The position numbers were made by a program, and so were the translations under genes. A stretch of 30,345 bases of DNA from assembly GCA_026692885.1 (NCBI GenBank), contig JAPLNJ010001144.1, forward strand, positions 1-30,345. Direction: 5' to 3'. A model generated the notes under the pieces. The model was not told the DNA's origin and searched no databases. It was given only the letters and a program-made list of their open reading frames with translations. The stretch comes from Planctomycetota bacterium. GTDB lineage: Bacteria > Planctomycetota > Planctomycetia > Pirellulales > Pirellulaceae. Of this stretch, positions 26,003 to 30,345 are shown one piece after another (position 1 is the stretch's first letter; each line of letters begins with the position of its first letter).

Positions 26003-26134
26003 GGGCAAAGTTGGGGTTGACAAGGGAATTAGCACGATGGCAAGGGCGAGAGCTTGTTTCGCTTCTTGCCCCGCACGGGCGCACATGACAGCACGGGACA
26101 ACGCCCTGATCGTGATCCCAGGTTTTCGCCCCGA
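26003..26134. repeat. Inverted partial copy of the 512-bp palindrome's right arm
   Basis: The reverse complement of this segment aligns with 21390-21520. Shared blocks include GGGGCGAAAACCT, GTCATGTGCG, CGGGGCAAG, AGCGAAAC and TCGCCCTTGCCA. No palindrome is formed here, so only about one quarter of the larger element is present. Confidence 0.75.
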
Positions 26135-26150
26135 GTTGGGGGCGCAATGA

Positions 26151-26214
26151 GTGAGCGGCAAGGCGCTAGCCGCCAATTCCGAACGCCACCGGCGGCTAGC
26201 GCCTTGCCGCTCAC
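26151..26214. repeat. Perfect 24-bp inverted repeat (GCGGCAAGGCGCTAGCC type)
   Basis: The arms 26151-26174 and 26191-26214 are perfectly complementary with a 16-nt loop. The arm begins GTGAGCGGCAAGGCGCTAGC. I recognise this type as a dispersed palindrome of planctomycete genomes, from memory. It lies in the transcript downstream of the HEAT-repeat gene. Confidence 0.85.
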
Positions 26215-26216
26215 CA

Positions 26217-26244
26217 CCCTCCCCCAGGAGTACCTGGGGGAGGG
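26217..26244 (-). terminator. Perfect 12-bp hairpin downstream of the HEAT-repeat gene
   Basis: CCCTCCCCCAGG and CCTGGGGGAGGG form a 12-bp stem with a 4-nt loop, 25 bp after the stop codon of the minus-strand gene ending at 26270. No T tract follows, so intrinsic termination is uncertain. The core GGAGTACC recurs in the hairpin near 2793-2816. Confidence 0.5.
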
Positions 26245-26269
26245 AGTGGCTTCTTGCCGGGCCTGATGC

Positions 26270-26968
26270 CTATTTTCCGGCGCAGGCCAACATGCCGCGT
26301 GTGGCGGCCAGGCGAACATGCTTGGGCCGATCCTCACCGACCAGCGTCTTGTAGATCGCCAGTGCTTCGGCTTTCTTGCCGTCTGCCAACAGCCCTTCCG
26401 CACACGCCAGGCAGGCGTCGGTAGCGGCGGACTTGGCCTCGGCGCTGGTCGCCTTGGCCCCCGCCAAAACCTGGGCAGCTTCCGGCGTGCGAATTGCGCC
26501 CAACGCGAACGTGGCGGCGCGGGCGACCGCTACGTCGCCGTCTCCGAGTAAAGCTGCCAGCGCAGGCACGCTGGCGGTGTCCCGGCGCACGCCCAGCGAT
26601 CCGATCGCGCCCACTTTCAGCTCGCCTTTGAGTTTCGGCAAAGCGTCGCGCAGGGCTTGGGCCGCTTCCGGCGCGGGAATACGTTCCAAGGCATAACGCG
26701 CCATGTGGGAGTGGTCCTGTTCGAGCAGCAGTTCGGCGAGCGTCGGCACCGCCGCCGCCGTCCCCACGACCATCAGTTTGCGGCAGACGAAGTCCTTCGC
26801 ATCGCGAGACACGCCGGTCTTCAGCACCGCAGCCAGGCGGGTTTCCAGTTCCTTGCGGGCGTCGGCGTTGCCGTGTGTGGCGATCACCGCCTCGTCGATG
26901 GGGGCCAGAACCTTGAGATCCGTACCCCAGTCGTAAGTTTTCAGTGCTTCAAAAGCTTGGTCCAACAT
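26270..26968 (-). CDS. HEAT-repeat protein
   Basis: The 232-residue protein is an all-helical repeat scaffold. Regular helix pairs contain AVPTLAELLLEQDH, AAQALRDALPKLKGELKVGA and ASVPALAALLGDGDVAVARA. The final part (about 190-225) reads more like a TPR (LLADGKKAEALAIYKTLVGE). It has no visible enzymatic motif and no signal peptide. Such proteins act as binding scaffolds. It starts 55 nt after the Gfo/Idh/MocA gene on the same strand and probably shares its transcript. AAGGAA lies 8 nt before the ATG. Confidence 0.88.
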   Translation of the reverse strand: MLDQAFEALKTYDWGTDLKVLAPIDEAVIATHGNADARKELETRLAAVLKTGVSRDAKDFVCRKLMVVGTAAAVPTLAELLLEQDHSHMARYALERIPAPEAAQALRDALPKLKGELKVGAIGSLGVRRDTASVPALAALLGDGDVAVARAATFALGAIRTPEAAQVLAGAKATSAEAKSAATDACLACAEGLLADGKKAEALAIYKTLVGEDRPKHVRLAATRGMLACAGK

Positions 26969-27023
26969 ATCGAGTTCCTTTACTTAGGCCAGATTTTTTG
27001 GAAGGATGCAGAATCACGCGTGA

Positions 27024-28244
27024 TCACAGCTGCCACGGTTCGCGGCGGGCGCGATCCAGGAAGCGATTGGCCTCCTCGTCGCCGGGGAACTCCTGCTTCT
27101 TCGCGTCCCATTTCAGCGACCGCTGCAAGGTGTAGGCGAGGATGCCCAGGTGGCTCACCATCACCGTGTTGACAGCCAGTTCGATGTCGCGGAAAGGCCG
27201 CTCGCGGGTCTTGACACATTGAATGAAGTCTCCATAAATCCCTCCCGTACCCTTGTAGGTCGGCACGGGCTTGGCCGGCCGCTTTTCGTCGGGCGTGCCT
27301 TCCACGTGCAGGTTGCCCGTGTTGGGGCGGTTGTGGTGCAGCAGCACCCCGTTCGGGTAGCGATACGTCACCGAATTGTGGCCCTTGTCATCCTGGTACA
27401 GGACTTCCTCGGGCTGCAGTTCTCGGACGTCCACGGCGAACGTTGCACCGCCGAAATGATGTGCGCCCCAGTCGGTCATACCGCCGCCGGAATAGTCCAG
27501 GTAGGATCGCCAGCTGCCGCCGCCGGTCCCAAAATTGCCGTCGCAACGAGCCTTGTTGTAGGGCGCCCAGGGCGCGGGTCCGAGCCACAGGTTCCAGTCC
27601 ATGTCGGGCGGCACGTCTTGAGCCGGCAGGTTGCACGGCTGCGAGAGCGGGCCCACGTTGACATTGATCGACTTGATCGTGCCCAACTCTCCGCCCCAGC
27701 AGCGGTCGACGATTCCCCGGTAGTCCTCCAGCACGCGCTGGCTGCCGCCGGAAACGACGCGGGAGTAGCGGCGGGCAGCCTCGACCATCAGTGGGCCCTC
27801 GCGGAGGGTCCGCGTCTCCGGCTTCTGGCAGTACACGTCCTTGCCACTACGGCAGGCCTCGATCACCATAATCGCGTGCCAATGGTCCGGTGTGGCGACG
27901 TGCACGGCGTCGATATCCGTGCGGGCCAGCAGTTCGCGGAAGTCGTTATAAGCTTTGCAGTCGCTGTTCTTGTAACGGTCATCCACCTTGGCTTTGGCCC
28001 CGTCGCGAACGCCCTTGCGCACATCGCTGACGGCTACGTACTGGACGTCCGGGCGGCCCAGGAAGGCCCCCTGGTCGCCGCTTCCCATGTTGCCGATGCC
28101 GATGCCGGCCATCACAATCCGGTCGCTGGCCGGTGGGACCTGGTCAGCGCCCAAAGCGGTGGAAGTGATCACATAGGGCACGGCGATGGCCGCGCTCGCC
28201 GTCTTCAGGAACTCACGGCGCGTGGTTCTGTGGCAGCTATCCAT
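27024..28244 (-). CDS. Tat-exported Gfo/Idh/MocA family oxidoreductase
   Basis: The protein has 406 residues. The Tat signal TTRREFLKTASAA lies at 7-19. The Rossmann motif is GIGIGNMGSG (47-56). The catalytic-lysine motif is QKP (140-142), in VYCQKPETRT. This Gln in place of the usual Glu is common in planctomycete members. DHWHAIMVIEACRSGKDVYC precedes it. The C-terminus GGGMTDWGAHHFGG and the final REPWQL are conserved family features. It is probably an NAD(P)-dependent sugar-type oxidoreductase in the periplasm or on the envelope; substrate unknown. The HEAT-repeat gene follows it. A diverged tail of another copy survives at 25832-25888. Confidence 0.92.
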   Translation of the reverse strand: MDSCHRTTRREFLKTASAAIAVPYVITSTALGADQVPPASDRIVMAGIGIGNMGSGDQGAFLGRPDVQYVAVSDVRKGVRDGAKAKVDDRYKNSDCKAYNDFRELLARTDIDAVHVATPDHWHAIMVIEACRSGKDVYCQKPETRTLREGPLMVEAARRYSRVVSGGSQRVLEDYRGIVDRCWGGELGTIKSINVNVGPLSQPCNLPAQDVPPDMDWNLWLGPAPWAPYNKARCDGNFGTGGGSWRSYLDYSGGGMTDWGAHHFGGATFAVDVRELQPEEVLYQDDKGHNSVTYRYPNGVLLHHNRPNTGNLHVEGTPDEKRPAKPVPTYKGTGGIYGDFIQCVKTRERPFRDIELAVNTVMVSHLGILAYTLQRSLKWDAKKQEFPGDEEANRFLDRARREPWQL

Positions 28245-28473
28245 CTTGGTTTCCTCTCAAGGGTGAAGGGGCGGGGGACACTCGCTCTTGCCGGACAGGA
28301 CGAGTGCTCGGTCAGGCTGGTCTTGCTGCGGTCCGGACGCGGAACTTTCCGCATCCTGTTTAATCCACTGCACGCCTCGTGTCCAGTAGCCGGAGTAGAG
28401 GTTTCTTCGGATCACCACTAGGAATCATTGCCGACCTATTCCCGGCTGCGCTTCGACCAAATGGCGCAGCACC
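28245..28473. other. Intergenic repeat-like DNA upstream of the oxidoreductase
   Basis: There is no convincing gene. A + frame from 28428 (FDQMAQHLKRWFVGFGYEPGR) reads well over about 30 codons, but I recognise no family. A palindrome (28483-28491 with 28499-28507, 7-nt loop) borders this stretch and invades the beheaded ORF next to it. Confidence 0.4.
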
Positions 28474-28551
28474 TCAAACGGTGGTTCGTAGGCTTTGGCT
28501 ACGAACCAGGCCGCTGGTCAATACCAGGACGAAGAGCAGCAGCTGTTTCAT
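28474..28551 (-). pseudogene. Beheaded secreted-protein gene (signal peptide only)
   Basis: The minus strand encodes MKQLLLFVLVLTSGLVRSQS and five more residues before TGA. The first 16 residues are a good signal peptide, and AGAGG lies 9 nt before the ATG. From residue 17 on, the sequence is that of the palindrome at 28483-28507 and adjoining repeat DNA, so the mature protein has been lost. It follows the sulfatase pseudogene in the same direction by about 35 bp, suggesting a former operon. Confidence 0.65.
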
Positions 28552-28586
28552 CGCGCCACCTCTTGAGTTGGCCCTTGGAACTCGCT

Positions 28587-30052
28587 TCAGCGTGCCTCTC
28601 CGAAAGTCCAAGCTCGTAACTCTTTGCCCTCCGCCGAGAACAAACGGATCTGTTCGATGCAGATGTCGCCGACCGCGGACGAGGGGTCAAATCTCAACGA
28701 CGCCACGGGGCCGGCCGCCGGCAGTTCCAGACGGTAGTCGTGCCACTGGCCGTCATGCTGGGGCGTGAAGAAGACGCCCCGCTCGCGGTGATAGTTCTGA
28801 TTGCCGCGGGCCCAATACACGGCTGCGGCACCCCGGCTTGACGACTTCATCCGAATCTCAATTCGCAACGGGCCTGGCACCGCCGGCTGAAGGCTCGTCG
28901 TCATCTGCGGGTCGTTGCCAGTGCTGCGGAGGACGGCGTGCGTCCGCTCCGCCCGGAGCCCGGCATCGTGGGCGGGCCGCCAGCCGGCGATCTCGACATC
29001 GGCCGTCGCGTCGTAGGCCGGATTGGGCTTCGGCAGGACCGCGCCCGTATCGCTCAGGAATCCGTCCAGCTTGGTGCGCAAGGCGGCCACCCGCTCCGAC
29101 TGCTCCGCGGCCAGGTTGTGGGTTTCGCCGAGGTCCTCGCGGAGGTTGTAGAGATGACGATGGTATTGTCCCACAGTCCTTCCTCGTCCAGTGTCCTCAC
29201 GAGTGTGCCGACCGCGTCGTCGAGGCTGTGAACCATGGCGGCGTATTCGGGACAACGTTGGCGATCGTCGGGGGCCAGCGGCTTGGCATGGTAGCGTTCG
29301 ATCAGCTCCTGTTTGCCGTTGAACGGCGCATGGACCGAGAAGGCCCAGTAATTCACGAAAAACGGCCCGCCCTTATGCGTCTTGATGAAGTTCACCGCTT
29401 CTCGAGCCATGCGGTCTTCGATGTGCTCGCCGGTCTGTCCCTGCCCAGGCCAGAATTTCCACGGCGCAAGGTAACCGGAAGAAGGCCCTGGCGCCGGCGT
29501 GTGGGGCAGATCGATCTCAAAGCCTTGTTCCAAGGGGCTATAGGGCTCGGCGCCCAGGTGCCACTTGCCGAAATGAGCCGTGGAATAGCCGGCAGCCTGC
29601 AGCGACTCGGCCAACGTGAAATACTCCTGCTTCAATCGCGTGACACTCTGCACGGGCAACCATTTCTGATTCGGCCCGGCCTTCTCGGCCACGGTGGATT
29701 CGAGCACGATTTCCGGCAGATGGCAGACCGGGACGGTAATGCCGATGCGCGCCGGGGCCAGCCCCGTCAGGATACTCGCGCGCGTCGGCGAACAGAGCGG
29801 ACTGGCCGAATAAGCCTGAGTGAAGGTCAAACCACGCCCGGCCAGTCGATCGATGTTGGGCGTTTCATAATAGCGGCTGCCGAAGCAGCCCAGATCGCGC
29901 CACCCGAGGTCATCGGCCAGAATGAAGAGGATGTTAGGTTTGCCAGCGGTGGATTCGCCCGCCAGTACGCAGTCTGCCAGAAGCGTCAGCACGACAACCG
30001 CGAGGAGACGGAGGATGTGTTTCGAGCCGCTTGGCAGGGACGTGGCGTTCAT
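28587..30052 (-). pseudogene. Sulfatase gene with internal out-of-frame deletion
   Basis: The N-terminal part (from ATG 30052, signal peptide SGSKHILRLLAVVVLTLLAD) is a normal arylsulfatase: metal-binding ILADDLG with D47 and D48, CSPTR at 87-91 (formylglycine Cys87), and GKWHLG. It reads to about residue 299, GLWDNTIVI. Normally FTSDNGG and about 140 residues follow. Instead the sequence jumps near 29153 to the late segment LYNLREDLGETHNLAAEQSE in another frame. The second frame then continues to 28587 with a C-terminal beta-sandwich-like domain of about 140 residues. The product would be truncated. A sequencing error alone could explain a frame change but not the missing residues. Confidence 0.8.
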
Positions 30053-30345
30053 TGATTTCTTTTCTCTTTCAACGGACAAAAACGGGGATCGCAAAGGGCG
30101 AACGTCCGCCGTAGCGGTTAAACGACGATGGGCCAATCTCACCCACCTGCAAGATCATTCTACGACAGGCCGGTGCAGCACGGATACCGGCCGAGCGGCG
30201 ATGCACCGGCATACACACCGGCTTGACGCACCCACCAGCGAGGCCGAAACTTGGAGTGCGTCGGTCGAGGAATGTCGCATGCCACGGCCTCGGCCTTGAT
30301 CATAAGGTTGCGCAAAACGCTAGCAGGGTGGCTGGTGGCTTAGCC
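30053..30345. other. Upstream region at the end of the window
   Basis: Nothing recognisable. A minus-strand frame extends upstream of the sulfatase start to 30142 but is Arg-rich and not signal-like. No promoter is evident. Confidence 0.4.

Noticed and set aside
27150..28421. 423-residue + frame
   Set aside because: Antisense to the Gfo/Idh/MocA gene.
28838..30055. 405-residue + frame spanning the sulfatase
   Set aside because: Antisense; Arg/Ser-rich without motifs. The opposite strand carries CSPTR and other sulfatase motifs.

Overview
The window is GC-rich bacterial DNA that looks like a chromosomal segment from a planctomycete (Pirellulales-like). This rests on gene content: a planctomycete-type c-haem domain protein, a DUF1559 pseudopilin with a downstream lipoprotein, sulfatases, Tat-exported Gfo/Idh/MocA oxidoreductases, a ThuA-domain protein and a large DUF4175-like coiled-coil membrane protein. 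All of these are typical of that group. No rRNA, tRNA or CRISPR array was recognised.

Layout. 1-6.5 kb: the 3' end of a c-haem protein (+), a small membrane protein (+) and a 1211-residue DUF4175-like protein (-), separated by palindromic repeats. 6.9-10.4 kb: a Gfo/Idh/MocA oxidoreductase (-), a repeat-filled gap with a transposase remnant, and an iduronate-sulfatase-like gene (-). 10.6-13.5 kb: an XRE regulator with a DUF2442-like N-terminus and a GH81 endo-1,3-beta-glucanase (+). 13.6-15.6 kb: a small conserved hypothetical, a lipoprotein and a DUF1559 pseudopilin (-). 16.2-18.8 kb: a tightly overlapping three-gene operon (+) encoding an AAA ATPase, a PIN-like nuclease and a nucleotidyltransferase of the RNA ligase superfamily. 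It converges on ligA (18.9-20.9 kb, -). 21.5-28.2 kb: an SDR-like protein, a glycosidase-like protein, a ThuA protein, a HEAT-repeat protein and a second Gfo/Idh/MocA oxidoreductase (all -). 28.5-30.1 kb: a truncated secreted ORF and a sulfatase pseudogene (-).

Two themes stand out. First, the ATPase/nuclease/ligase operon is a plausible, possibly undescribed, RNA (or DNA) cut-and-reseal system or defence island. PIN enzymes normally leave 5'-phosphate and 3'-hydroxyl ends, which a ligase of this superfamily could reseal without an end-healing enzyme. Second, the intergenic spaces carry several families of MITE-like palindromic elements. The most striking is a CTAG-bounded element holding an inner 32-32-32 nt hairpin whose arms differ at six positions between two copies, with all six changes matched in the opposite arm. 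Several genes next to repeats are broken: a sulfatase with an internal deletion, a beheaded secreted protein, the tail of a lost Gfo/Idh/MocA gene, and a transposase remnant. This suggests repeat-associated gene decay.

Most other genes fit secreted polysaccharide turnover (GH81, sulfatases, a rhamnosidase-like protein, ThuA and Gfo/Idh/MocA enzymes). All names are by motif reading only; no database search was run.
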